Shown here piece after piece: positions 8,797 through 17,053 of a DNA stretch of 64,000 nucleotides. The notes under the pieces were generated by a model. The model had not been told where the DNA came from and ran no database searches. It worked only from the letters and a program-made list of their open reading frames with translations. The stretch lies in assembly GCA_049515655.1 (NCBI GenBank), contig JBEKTW010000006.1, forward strand, positions 98,289 to 162,288, written 5' to 3'. Position 1 is the stretch's first letter. Every line of letters starts with the position of its first letter. The position numbers and the translations under genes are program-made. This DNA is from JBEKTW01 sp049515655. Its GTDB lineage: Bacteria; Bacteroidota; Ignavibacteria; UBA10030; SZUA-254.

Positions 8797-8820
8797 AATT
8801 GCGGAAGGCTGCGCGGCACC

Positions 8821-10326
8821 CTATGCTGCAACCGTTTCCGTAGCCGCATCGTATTGCATCGCGGCGGTTGCTGGTCTCCGGTTTGCGTGTGAGGCCAGGG
8901 TGGGGAAGACCCGCCGCTTCGCATGGTGCCATTGGAAGATTGAAAGCTTGAAGTAGACGAAGGTGGTCAGAACGATCTTCAGGGCGAATTGAGGCAGCGA
9001 TTCCCGGACGGATTGCTTCGACATGAATTTCAGCCATCTTCGGAAAATGTTCCTCCACGAGAAGAAGATCTTGTTGACCCTCTTATATGCAGAGTAAATT
9101 TCTTCCTCCGTGAGGTACTTGTGCTGAAACACAAGATGGTCGCCCTCGTAGTGCGAGAGATCCTCGTCGACGATTCGCCCTTCGGCTGCAACCTGATGAT
9201 ACAGCGGCGTTCCATAAATCGGGATGGAGATCGACGGCAGGATGACGCATGTTCCGACGTCGTCCAGTTGTTCGGGAAGCGTTTCGTAATATTCGGGTGT
9301 ATCTTCATCGAGGGCGAACATGAAGCCTGTAAACGTGAGAATCCCGCGGCGGTGAAGTTGTTCAAAGAAATCCTTGTACTCACTTACTTTGTTCTGGTGT
9401 TTCTGCACTCCATTCAGGCTCTTTTCAGAGAGCGATTCCATCCCGATGAAGGCCATCCGGCAGTTGGCTTTGGAGAGCAATTCGACGAATTCCTCATCCC
9501 GTAGGCATTCAATACTGAACTGTGTTCCGATTGCCCAGAATTTCAGCTTCGCGATCTCGCGGAGTAGTGTCTTGGCATTCTGTAAATCTCCGCCGAGGTT
9601 GTTGTCGAGAAGCATCGCCATTTTTCGCTTGAACCAGGGAAGCTTTTCGGTTGCGTGGAGGTCGCGGATGACGTCCTCCACCGGCCGTGCCCTGTAGGGA
9701 GTGCGGCTGATGTTGAGGGCGCAGTACGTGCACGGATGGGGGCATCCCCGCGATGCTTCGGTAACGATCGGCGCGGTGAATTGAGATTCCGCAAGGTCAT
9801 ATCGCGGCGGTGGAATATTGTCGAGGGACGGCGCCGCCTCTGCCGTATAGCGCCGTTTCAGTTTTCCCTCGACGAGGTCGTGCACCATCTGGGACCAGAT
9901 ACTTTGCGGCTGAGCAAGAACTCCGGATTCTCGCTCCGTCCTGTCCAATGTAGAATCCGGAGTTCTTACAGGCGCGCTCGCTTCACCTACCAGGATCGAA
10001 TCGAAATACGGCTCAACCTCGTCCGGAAACGTTGAAGCGAACCTTCCGCCGCCGATAACGATCTTTCCCATCGCACGGAACCGGGCTGCGACCTGGTAGG
10101 CATGGGGTGCGATGTAATCCATGAAGCTCAGCGCAATGTAGTCTGCATCCGTGCCGTAGTCAATCGGGCGAACCATTTCGTGGAGAACTTCCACGTCCAC
10201 GATCGACGGAGTCATGCCCGCGAGCAGGATCCCGGGGAGCGGCGGTGCCGGGTTCCGAGCGTAATACGGTTCTTCATCCAGGAGGTTCTGGAACAATACG
10301 ATGATGAGCAGCTTCGGTTTTTTCAT
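8821..10326 (-). CDS. B12-binding domain radical SAM enzyme (BchE/HpnJ-like group)
   Basis: This 501-residue protein starts at 10326 after an AAGGAG element, 17 nt behind the oxoamine synthase. Residues 1-150 resemble a cobalamin-binding domain. The radical-SAM cluster motif CPHPCTYC gives Cys195, Cys199 and Cys202, binding a [4Fe-4S] cluster. A later segment (ILTFTGFMFALDEDTPE) and an alpha-helical C-terminus follow the pattern of HpnJ/BchE-like proteins. Members of this broad class modify unreactive carbons, including in lipids (for example the hopanoid methylase HpnP). The operon suggests a lipid substrate such as a sphingoid or prenyl chain, but the reaction cannot be deduced. The last 60 residues carry a hydrophobic stretch that may associate with the membrane. 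Confidence 0.85.
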   Translation of the reverse strand: MKKPKLLIIVLFQNLLDEEPYYARNPAPPLPGILLAGMTPSIVDVEVLHEMVRPIDYGTDADYIALSFMDYIAPHAYQVAARFRAMGKIVIGGGRFASTFPDEVEPYFDSILVGEASAPVRTPDSTLDRTERESGVLAQPQSIWSQMVHDLVEGKLKRRYTAEAAPSLDNIPPPRYDLAESQFTAPIVTEASRGCPHPCTYCALNISRTPYRARPVEDVIRDLHATEKLPWFKRKMAMLLDNNLGGDLQNAKTLLREIAKLKFWAIGTQFSIECLRDEEFVELLSKANCRMAFIGMESLSEKSLNGVQKHQNKVSEYKDFFEQLHRRGILTFTGFMFALDEDTPEYYETLPEQLDDVGTCVILPSISIPIYGTPLYHQVAAEGRIVDEDLSHYEGDHLVFQHKYLTEEEIYSAYKRVNKIFFSWRNIFRRWLKFMSKQSVRESLPQFALKIVLTTFVYFKLSIFQWHHAKRRVFPTLASHANRRPATAAMQYDAATETVAA

Positions 10327-10343
10327 GATTTCATTTCTCCTTA

Positions 10344-11660
10344 TCAAGCGACCTGCAACGATGCCTCTTGAGTTAAACTCAAATATCCGAGCTTGAATTC
10401 TTTCCACACTTCCTCGACGGCGGAGAGAAGTCTGTCGATATCCTGCCTCGTATGGGTTGCCATCAAACTCACCCGGAAACGCTGCTGGGAGAGCGGGACG
10501 GCGGGATACTCGATCGAATTTACAAACATTCCGAGCTCGTGAAATTTATAGGCGGCCTGACGAATATTCATGCCCGTTGGTACTCGAAGCGGAATAATCG
10601 CTGCCTGCGGATGCAGATCGAAGCCGAGGTAACGCAAACCCTTCAAGGTATATTCGACATTATCGCGGAGGGACGTGAGAAGCTCCGGCTCCCGCTCGAT
10701 CACGTCGAGTCCGGCCAGAACGGTGGCAATGACGACGGGCGGCAGAGAGGCCGAGAACATGTATGGCCGCGCAAAGTAACGCAAGTAGTCAATGATGGAT
10801 TTCGAAGCTGCCACAAACCCACCGCTTACCGCAAACGTTTTACTGAACGTCCCCATCGTGACTCCGACCCGCCCCTCCACGCCAAAATGTTCCGCCGTTC
10901 CCCTGCCCGTTGCACCCATAACTCCCGTTCCGTGGGCATCGTCGACAACGAGAATGGCGTCGTGAGATGCGCAGATGGGAACGAGAATGTCGAGAGGTGC
11001 AAGGTCGCCGTCCATCGAATAAACACCCTCGACTCCCACGTACAGGTCGGAAGTCGAGCGCTGTCGATGAAGTTCCAGCATGCTCTGGAGCCGTTTGATG
11101 TCGTTATGTTGAAACTGCATGGACTGGACATCGGACATTCGAATCCCATCGCAAAATGATGCGTGACTGTATGCATCGTAAAATACCATGTCGCCGGAAT
11201 TCATCAGACCTGAGACGAGCCCGATATTCGTTCCATACCCACTTGAAAAAATGAGAGCGTCCTCGACTCCCTTCAAGGCGGCGAGGCGTTCTTCAAGTTC
11301 GCGATGAAGTCTGGTGTAACCGTTAAGCAGCGGCGGACCGCCAACGCCGGCTCCGTATTCTCGAAGTGCCAGGAGAGCGCGTTCCCGGACATAGGGATGA
11401 TTCGCCAGCCCGAGGTAATTGTTTGACCCGAACATAAGCATTGCCTTCGGCTCCGACGTGTACGGATCGATGACGGTCACTTCTCGGTCAGCAGGCGAAA
11501 CGATGCACCTTCTCGAGAGCAGCTCGCGGTTGGCGATCACATCGTTGAGAAACGACTGAAAGAAATCCACCTTTTCGCTGAGCCGCATTCTTCTTCCCCG
11601 TAAAAGAACCTGTCGAAGGTCGAAATTTTCTCCGCCTCTATACTGTTCGTTCGAAGTCAT
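10344..11660 (-). CDS. Alpha-oxoamine synthase, serine palmitoyltransferase/KBL-like
   Basis: This 438-residue PLP enzyme of fold type I has all marks of the family: GSNNYLGLA near the N-terminus, the PLP-stacking His in SHASFCDGIRMS, DDAHGTGVMG (Asp and His contacts to PLP) and the PLP Lys in GTFSKTFAVSGG. Family members condense an amino acid with an acyl-CoA or acyl-ACP, losing CO2 (serine palmitoyltransferase, AONS, KBL, ALAS, cysteate acyltransferase). Neighbouring SDR and lipid-kinase genes favour a sphingoid-base or related lipid role over biotin synthesis; no other biotin gene is present. The start at 11660 has an AAAGGAG element; longer frames overlap the upstream kinase. The amino acid used cannot be decided from sequence alone. 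Confidence 0.88.
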   Translation of the reverse strand: MTSNEQYRGGENFDLRQVLLRGRRMRLSEKVDFFQSFLNDVIANRELLSRRCIVSPADREVTVIDPYTSEPKAMLMFGSNNYLGLANHPYVRERALLALREYGAGVGGPPLLNGYTRLHRELEERLAALKGVEDALIFSSGYGTNIGLVSGLMNSGDMVFYDAYSHASFCDGIRMSDVQSMQFQHNDIKRLQSMLELHRQRSTSDLYVGVEGVYSMDGDLAPLDILVPICASHDAILVVDDAHGTGVMGATGRGTAEHFGVEGRVGVTMGTFSKTFAVSGGFVAASKSIIDYLRYFARPYMFSASLPPVVIATVLAGLDVIEREPELLTSLRDNVEYTLKGLRYLGFDLHPQAAIIPLRVPTGMNIRQAAYKFHELGMFVNSIEYPAVPLSQQRFRVSLMATHTRQDIDRLLSAVEEVWKEFKLGYLSLTQEASLQVA

Positions 11661-11661
11661 G

Positions 11662-12714
11662 TTAGTACGCTCCTTTCTGAAGTTCATCGTCAATCTCCAA
11701 CAACGACTTGATATACACACCAACGTCTCCATCAGCCTGAAACGCGAGATTTCTTATCCGCTGCGTATCCAGGTTCACCGTCCGACCATAGAGTGGTAAA
11801 GAAATGGACTGTTCTTCAACCGCTTTGCCGAGTCGCAGGGGATTCCATCCTACCTTTCCGGCAGCATCATGAAGCAAGTTTTCTCTGTCCTTGGGAATCG
11901 TGAACAACAATTCAAATTCACCATGTTGCCCGGCAAGAAGCAACCAGGAAGGAATGCCAAACGCTCCGGCCAGCTCCTTCGACTGTGGATCGAGATTTCT
12001 CTCCCATTCCTCGTCTATCTCAAAGCCGACGCCGTTCAATCTCATGAGTTGATCAAGCGTTGCAATGACCCCGTCGCTCGTGTCCATGCAGGTACTCGCA
12101 ATACCGGTGAGCGCTCTACCCTCGTTCAAACGGGCGGAAGGCTGGAAGCGCAGTTTGCTGTTCCCCGGTTGTGTGATCTGCGAGAGCGCGAAGGCATTGC
12201 CGATGCCGAGGACTCCTGTCGCATATAACGCATCTCCGGGTTTGCAACCGACGCGCGAAAGAGCCCGTGAACCGTCGATAGTCCCTAAGGCTGTCCCAGT
12301 GAGCATGAGGTGTGTTCCGAAGTTCGTATCGCCGCCCAGCACGTAGGTCTGGCAAGCGGCACACGCATCCTGAATTCCCCGCTGTAGAGCCGCGAGTGAT
12401 GTATCAGGGTAGGAAACCGGCAGGACTTCCGAAACGAGAATGCCCAGCGGTCGCGCCCCGACGGCGGCGAGGTCGCTCATGTTGACCATCACGGCCATCC
12501 AGCCGATAAGATAGGGGTCATCGTATAGCCCTAAGGCAATCTCTTCGACGATACTGTCGGTTGTGATTGCGAGAACTTGAGCGTCATTTCCCGGGAGCTT
12601 CAGAATCTCTGCGTCGCTTTCATGGAGCCGATTCATCTGGCACGGAGAACGTTGGAATTGATTCGTGAGCTTCCCGAGCAGACTGTTTTCAATGATCGCA
12701 TTCATCATGGACAC
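11662..12714 (-). CDS. ThiL-like (AIR synthase/PurM fold) kinase
   Basis: This protein of about 350 residues has the PurM/ThiL fold: GNDAQVLAITTDSIVEEI (metal and ATP site), GWMAVMVNMSDLAAVGARP, the GGDT loop and CMDTSDGVIATL. True ThiL phosphorylates thiamine monophosphate to the diphosphate. Here the gene sits inside a lipid-type operon, overlapping the DAGK-type kinase gene by about 10 nt and ending 1 nt before the oxoamine synthase; no thiamine gene is near. I infer that it may phosphorylate a lipid or prenyl monophosphate to a diphosphate. Plain thiamine-monophosphate kinase remains possible. Three start codons (12714, 12708, 12705) are close together. Confidence 0.8.
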   Translation of the reverse strand: MSMMNAIIENSLLGKLTNQFQRSPCQMNRLHESDAEILKLPGNDAQVLAITTDSIVEEIALGLYDDPYLIGWMAVMVNMSDLAAVGARPLGILVSEVLPVSYPDTSLAALQRGIQDACAACQTYVLGGDTNFGTHLMLTGTALGTIDGSRALSRVGCKPGDALYATGVLGIGNAFALSQITQPGNSKLRFQPSARLNEGRALTGIASTCMDTSDGVIATLDQLMRLNGVGFEIDEEWERNLDPQSKELAGAFGIPSWLLLAGQHGEFELLFTIPKDRENLLHDAAGKVGWNPLRLGKAVEEQSISLPLYGRTVNLDTQRIRNLAFQADGDVGVYIKSLLEIDDELQKGAY

Positions 12715-13634
12715 ACCTTGAGGAATTTTTGCAATACGCTGAATGTGGCTGCCTTTGTCACGACGATTTCCCCGTCAAACTCAACGGCGAAGGGATGATC
12801 TGCGCTGACGGTAAGGGACGGCGAAGACCAGGATCGCGTGTTCCTTATCGTCCTGAACTTTCCGCGACTCAGCGCGTTAAAAAGACGGACAACGTCCCAC
12901 CGTGTCATATCATAACAAAGATGGATTTGGAAATTCCCGTCGTCATAGGATATGGGACTGTCGTATGAAAGATTGCCGGAAAAATGCGAATTCTTTACAA
13001 CGCCGAGATTTGTCAGGTTCGTCGTGGATTCACCAGCGCTGCCGTACTGGAGCCGGGTCTGGAGATTCTTGAATGAAAAGATCGTCGAAAATGCCGCATA
13101 GAGAATCGCGCTCGCAGTATGAACTCGTTTCAGGTGCGCGAGTATCCTGTCCGGATTGTTGAAGAATCGATTTGCTTCCGCTGTAATCCCCACGCTTGCG
13201 TTGATGAGGAAGTATTTCTTCATTGTGTTTCCGTTTTCTTCAATGGAAACACAACCGACGTCGCGCAGCCGGGCGTGTTCGAAATCAATTTTGCAGGAGA
13301 CTGCGTCGACGAATTGTTCCGGAATGAATGGCTTATGGAAATCGTTGCTCGAACCCAGTCCGATCGCACCCAGGCGACAGCTCTTTGCCTGACTGCGCGT
13401 CTCCGCAGAGAGAAGGCTGTTGAGAAGCGTGTTGATCGTTCCGTCTCCACCCGCAGCGACAAAGTCCGTCTCACCCATATGCAGAAATTGAACAACTCCT
13501 TCATTGAGAGAGGACCGACCGTTGAGCATGAATACTCTCAGCGGAGTGGGGGAGGGAGGGAGTGATGGCGCTACCAGCTCCCATTTTCTGAGTGCTGACC
13601 CGGCTCCCGCTTTTGGATTGAGAAATACTACCAT
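12705..13634 (-). CDS. Diacylglycerol/sphingosine kinase-family lipid kinase
   Basis: This 309-residue protein has the DAGK catalytic fold: NPKAGAG at residues 6-12, AAGGDGTINTLLN with the nucleotide-binding GGDGT at 62-66, and GLGSSNDF at 93-100, a variant of the usual GTGNDF. The C-terminal half is a beta-sandwich ending in HPFAVEFDGEIV. The family phosphorylates diacylglycerol, sphingoid bases, ceramides or undecaprenol at the membrane surface. It lies 7 nt after the UbiA gene and overlaps the ThiL-like gene. With the oxoamine synthase and SDR in the same operon, a long-chain-base or ceramide-like alcohol is a reasonable substrate; this is inferred. Confidence 0.87.
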   Translation of the reverse strand: MVVFLNPKAGAGSALRKWELVAPSLPPSPTPLRVFMLNGRSSLNEGVVQFLHMGETDFVAAGGDGTINTLLNSLLSAETRSQAKSCRLGAIGLGSSNDFHKPFIPEQFVDAVSCKIDFEHARLRDVGCVSIEENGNTMKKYFLINASVGITAEANRFFNNPDRILAHLKRVHTASAILYAAFSTIFSFKNLQTRLQYGSAGESTTNLTNLGVVKNSHFSGNLSYDSPISYDDGNFQIHLCYDMTRWDVVRLFNALSRGKFRTIRNTRSWSSPSLTVSADHPFAVEFDGEIVVTKAATFSVLQKFLKVCP

Positions 13635-13641
13635 ATCATGC

Positions 13642-14631
13642 CTATATTTGATTCCTTGCCGGACGTATCTTCAAGACCATCACAAACCCCGCGTAAAACA
13701 GAGTCAGAAATGCAGCCCATTCCGGTTTCCGCATGCAGGCAATGCTCGAAAGAACCAGGATGTAGCTGTGCACCACGGGTCCGATTGCGGAATGTGCTCC
13801 GTCGTCTGACACGACTCTATGCAGTCGGATCTGTGCCACCGCCGAAGCGATCAAACCCGCCGTTCCAAACGCGATGGCGGGTACTACGCTCAAGAATACT
13901 GGGTGTGTTCCCACAACTCCGATCAAGAGAACGATCGCGGGCGCGAGAGCAAGAACCGCGAATCCATCACTGACAAATGCCGAGACCCTCCTCCCGAAAA
14001 CTACGGGGAGTGTGCGGTAATCCGTTTGCCGGTCGGCGTAGATGTCTTTGAAATAGCCGGCAAGAACAAAATTGGAGTATCCGAAAAATACCGCGGCAAG
14101 TGCTAACACAAATGAAGTCGACAATCCTGAAAAGAAGTTTGCATCGCCGGCGGCGAAGGCCATTGTGCACAGCACGGCGACAATCCACGCATTATAGAAC
14201 GGACCGCCCCACCATTTTCGCTTAAACGGAGTGTAGGTCGCGAGACCCAAACCAGCCACCGAGCCCAGGAGAAGATTCCACGGGTTGTAGAACGCGAATA
14301 CCGTGGTGCACAATAAAAGTCCCAGCACGCTCACGACGAGGACCTGCTTCTTTGAGATGATCCCCCGTGTCAGCGGGCGGTACGGCGCTGAGAGCGAATC
14401 GGTATCCACCTGAAAGCAATCGGTGAGTGCCTGACCGAACCCATACGAAAGAAAACAGGAAATGAACAGCAACGACGCTTTTGTGATATCAATTTCAGGT
14501 ATGAATGACATGCCGACGAGGCCGGTGATTCCTGAGACGAACATCAGGTACGGTCGCATCGTCGTCAGGTATGCTCTGGCGAAGTCTGCGCTCAACGCTC
14601 CGCAGGGTACGGTATGGAGTGCCGATTGCAT
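13642..14631 (-). CDS. UbiA-family prenyltransferase
   Basis: This 329-residue integral membrane protein has eight to nine hydrophobic helices. The first Asp-rich motif is seen in QALTDCFQVDTDSLSAPYRPLTRG (the usual N of NDxxD is T here) and the second in YFKDIYADRQTDYRTLPVVFG. Both bind Mg-diphosphate of the prenyl donor. Family members attach prenyl chains to aromatic rings (quinones, chlorophyll) or to glycerol phosphates (archaeal-type DGGGP synthase). It lies 1 nt after the SDR stop and 7 nt before the lipid kinase. No quinone or chlorophyll genes are near. The acceptor may be the product of the oxoamine synthase/SDR pair, which is inference. Confidence 0.86.
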   Translation of the reverse strand: MQSALHTVPCGALSADFARAYLTTMRPYLMFVSGITGLVGMSFIPEIDITKASLLFISCFLSYGFGQALTDCFQVDTDSLSAPYRPLTRGIISKKQVLVVSVLGLLLCTTVFAFYNPWNLLLGSVAGLGLATYTPFKRKWWGGPFYNAWIVAVLCTMAFAAGDANFFSGLSTSFVLALAAVFFGYSNFVLAGYFKDIYADRQTDYRTLPVVFGRRVSAFVSDGFAVLALAPAIVLLIGVVGTHPVFLSVVPAIAFGTAGLIASAVAQIRLHRVVSDDGAHSAIGPVVHSYILVLSSIACMRKPEWAAFLTLFYAGFVMVLKIRPARNQI

Positions 14632-14632
14632 A

Positions 14633-15484
14633 TCAGTTCTCCATTCCTGCCGGGATTTCGGGATTCATGGACCGCCTGTAAATCTTCTGCCGCTTTCGGC
14701 CGAGGATATCAATGAACGGAAAGAGCGCTCCGCCGAGCTTGGGAAACAGACCAAAAAGAATTGCGAGTCTCCCCGTCATCTTCGGCAGGATAACCTCCCG
14801 TTGTGGGTGATTGATGACGCTGAGAATTGCCTTCGCCACCTCGATCGGCTCGATGGGCTTAATGATAAATGCCGTCGTTGAACGTTCGTCCTGAGCTTCC
14901 AGGTCGAGCATCTTCGTGCGGACCGGACCACATGAAATAAGGCTGACGAACAAGCCAACATCTTTCAGCTCATCAGTCAAAGACAGGGATAATCCACGCA
15001 TCGCAAATTTCGTTGCGCTGTACACTGATTCGAAGGGCATAGGAACAATGCCGCCGAGCGACCCGACATTGATAATATGCCCGTAACCCTGTTGGCGCAT
15101 CACCGGGATGACAGCTTTCACTCCGTTCACCGTGTTCACAAAATTGGATTGAATCATATTTTGAATATCGCCTTCCTGCAAACTTTCGAGCGTCCCCGGT
15201 ACTATCGATCCGATGCAGTTTACGAGCACATCGATGCGATGGAATTTCGGCAAGATGTTGTCAATGAGCTCATTCCACGCTCCGAAAGAGCACAAATCGG
15301 TTTCAATTGAGAGAGAATTGGATCTCACTGCCTCCAGGTCTCTCATGAGGGCTTCGAACCGGCCGTTTTTCCTGTTCGCGACTATAATAGTCGCTCCCTG
15401 GGCGGCGAGGAGCCGGCATGTTGCACTGCCGATTCCTCCCACTCCTCCTGCCACAACGATGACCTTATCCTTCAAGTTTTTCAT
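14633..15484 (-). CDS. Short-chain dehydrogenase/reductase (possible 3-keto-sphinganine reductase-like)
   Basis: This 283-residue classical SDR has a Rossmann glycine motif VAGGVGGIG (residues 11-19), NCIG at about 89-92, catalytic S142, Y155 and K159 (YSATK). The C-terminus has a hydrophobic, membrane-attracting segment (LAILFGLFPKLGGALFPFIDIL), as found in sterol and keto-sphinganine reductases. It is the first gene of the minus-strand operon, with its start about 30 nt from the predicted transcription start of the 11-bp-repeat promoter. With the oxoamine synthase it could reduce a 3-keto product to an amino alcohol. Many SDRs look alike, so the substrate is inferred from context. Confidence 0.87.
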   Translation of the reverse strand: MKNLKDKVIVVAGGVGGIGSATCRLLAAQGATIIVANRKNGRFEALMRDLEAVRSNSLSIETDLCSFGAWNELIDNILPKFHRIDVLVNCIGSIVPGTLESLQEGDIQNMIQSNFVNTVNGVKAVIPVMRQQGYGHIINVGSLGGIVPMPFESVYSATKFAMRGLSLSLTDELKDVGLFVSLISCGPVRTKMLDLEAQDERSTTAFIIKPIEPIEVAKAILSVINHPQREVILPKMTGRLAILFGLFPKLGGALFPFIDILGRKRQKIYRRSMNPEIPAGMEN

Positions 15485-15519
15485 GATTTTCGACCTATTT
15501 TCGAGATAACTTCTACCTA

Positions 15520-15572
15520 ATGATACTATTTTAAATGTCGGAAGTTGTCAAAAAATTGTCAATAAGGTGTCA
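15520..15572 (-). promoter_or_regulatory. Pho-box-like triple 11-bp repeat and promoter of the SDR-UbiA-kinase operon (site A)
   Basis: Read on the minus strand, TGACA occurs three times at exact 11-bp steps (15572-15568, 15561-15557, 15550-15546). A -10-like TATCAT lies at 15525-15520, its first base 25 nt after the first base of the last repeat, leaving a leader of about 30 nt before the ATG at 15484. All three half-sites are perfect. The same spacing recurs at 15983, 21989 and 24879. Confidence 0.78.
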
Positions 15573-15982
15573 TTAGTTTACTCATATTCGCGCCAAAAAG
15601 CCTCGGATTTAACCACATGGCACGTCGGATCACCCTCTCCCAGAAATCCATTGTTGATGTGCGCCGCCCCTGAGGAAGGGTAAGGCATGTTTGTTTGCAA
15701 TGACACCAGTCGTGACATCAAGGTGGGCTCGATCATTCTACCAGACTTACCGCGGTATCCTCTGCCAGAGCCGTCGAGGAAGTTGGTTATCAAATGGCGC
15801 ACATCGGGGGAGGGCCACGCAAGAACCATCCGATGTCTTGAAAGGACGAGGTCGGTACAGAAGCAGGAGTCATGATCAGTGGTTATCCCAATGACGTTGC
15901 CTGCGATCGCGCAGCCGTCGGGGGGAGCATTGTCATGTAAAGTCGAAACGCATTTGATGAACAATCTGTGAAGACAACATTT

Positions 15983-16035
15983 TTACGGCTCTTTGACAAA
16001 TCCCTGACAACAGTCTCATTCAGGATGTGTAGCTT
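15983..16035 (+). promoter_or_regulatory. Pho-box-like 11-bp repeat and promoter of the PAP2/epimerase operon (site B)
   Basis: TGACA occurs at 15994-15998 and 16005-16009, 11 bp apart, with a degenerate third half-site (TTACG) at 15983. A -10-like TAGCTT lies at 16030-16035, its first base 25 nt after that of the last repeat. The predicted RNA would start near 16043, just before the small membrane ORF at 16081. The element is divergent from site A, about 410 bp away. Confidence 0.75.
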
Positions 16036-16080
16036 GTAGAAGAATGAATAAGAAAGAATAAGAAAGAAAGGGAAATCGGT

Positions 16081-16191
16081 ATGTACGCTATAGTTGCTGT
16101 TTTCTTTCTGGTCGCTGCCGCGGCTTATCGTGTGCTGAGAAGGATGTACCGCGGTTTGTTCGGAGTCCTCTCGTTATTGAGAAGCTGTTGA
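16081..16191 (+). CDS. Small single-span membrane peptide, 36 residues
   Basis: The ATG follows an AAAGGGAA element by about 8 nt. The peptide starts MYAIVAVFFLVAAAAYRVLRR, one strongly hydrophobic helix followed by positive residues (an N-out, C-in pattern), and ends LSLLRSC. It is the first open frame after the site B promoter and stops 10 nt before the DUF3108 gene, so it would be the leader cistron of the operon. I know no family for it. It could be a real small membrane protein or a chance frame. Confidence 0.45.
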   Translation: MYAIVAVFFLVAAAAYRVLRRMYRGLFGVLSLLRSC

Positions 16192-16201
16192 AGAGAAGAA
16201 C

Positions 16202-17035
16202 ATGTCGAGCGAGGTTGTTATGATGAATACAATCTTAACTGCGTTGTTTCTCGCCCTTTCAGTCAATGCCGCGATCGGGCAGGGGAATGCCACTGGCGTG
16301 CTCCAGTCGGGCGAGGAACTTCAGTACAAAGTGAAATGGAATTTTCTGCGCCTGGGGACAATCACGCTAAAGACTGTGCGCGATACTTCGTCGGCTGACA
16401 GCGTCTTCTACCGGCTCACGAATGTCGTCAAATCTAATCCCACGCTGGTGTTTGTCAGACTCCGGGAAACAAACGAGAGCCTTGTCAGCGCGAATGACCT
16501 CCATACGCGCCGGTATCGCGGGACCCATTGCAGTTCCAGCGAAACATGGGAGATATCCTACGCCTACGACGCTGTACATCGGCTGGCATTCTGTCGCGAA
16601 AAGGAATTACGATCGGGGCATATCGAATACGACGATACCCTTCAAAACGTCCCGCCGTTCGTCGAAGGGGCATCGCTTCTGGTCTATGCTCGCTGCAAAT
16701 CCCATTCAGGGAAAGCCTACGGCATTCCGACGATGGTCGGGGGGCAGCTACATAAAACAAGGCTCGATTTTTCGCTGACCACTGAAGATATCGATGTCGA
16801 TGGAATCGACTATACTGTTCGTTCACAGAAATTTGCAGGTTCCGCTGATTGGCGAGGCGGGTCGTCAGCCGGTCTGGGAGGTGACTTTACTGGCTGGGTC
16901 AGCGACGATGCCGCCGCCGTGCCGCTCCGGGCTGAAATGAAGATTTTGCTTGGTTCAATTACAATCGAGCTGGAAAAATGGACCCGTCCGGGCTGGGTGC
17001 CTCCGTCGACAATTCGAACAGCTTCAACCAGATGA
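16202..17035 (+). CDS. Secreted DUF3108 protein
   Basis: This protein of about 277 residues has a signal peptide (hydrophobic core ILTALFLALSVNAAIG) and then the DUF3108 fold: SGEELQYKVKWNFLRLGTITL near the mature N-terminus and GWVSDDAAAVPLRAEMKILLGSITIEL near the C-terminus. DUF3108 proteins are periplasmic or outer-membrane-associated and of unknown function in the Bacteroidota. The start at 16202 was kept; the methionines at 16220/16223 with a GAGG element would give a shorter, more typical signal peptide. The gene sits between the small membrane ORF and PAP2, so an envelope role is likely. A beta-rich lipid- or polymer-binding shape is possible but not shown. Confidence 0.83.
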   Translation: MSSEVVMMNTILTALFLALSVNAAIGQGNATGVLQSGEELQYKVKWNFLRLGTITLKTVRDTSSADSVFYRLTNVVKSNPTLVFVRLRETNESLVSANDLHTRRYRGTHCSSSETWEISYAYDAVHRLAFCREKELRSGHIEYDDTLQNVPPFVEGASLLVYARCKSHSGKAYGIPTMVGGQLHKTRLDFSLTTEDIDVDGIDYTVRSQKFAGSADWRGGSSAGLGGDFTGWVSDDAAAVPLRAEMKILLGSITIELEKWTRPGWVPPSTIRTASTR

Positions 17036-17053
17036 CCCGAAGGAGCGATTGTT

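Noticed and set aside
10344..11660. 8-amino-7-oxononanoate synthase (bioF)
   Set aside because: No bioA, bioB, bioC or bioD neighbours; SDR and lipid kinase neighbours favour a lipid role. Sequence alone cannot decide.
11662..12714. Plain thiamine-monophosphate kinase gene (thiL)
   Set aside because: No thiamine genes nearby, and it is coupled to lipid-type genes; kept as an alternative but not as the main call.
8821..14631. Photosynthesis or quinone gene cluster, suggested by UbiA and a BchE-like protein
   Set aside because: No bacteriochlorophyll, carotenoid or menaquinone genes are near, and the other operon members are lipid-type enzymes.
15578..15964. 128-codon open frame on the minus strand between the divergent operons
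   Set aside because: No ribosome-binding site and no recognisable family. It lies upstream of the site A promoter, so that promoter would not transcribe it.
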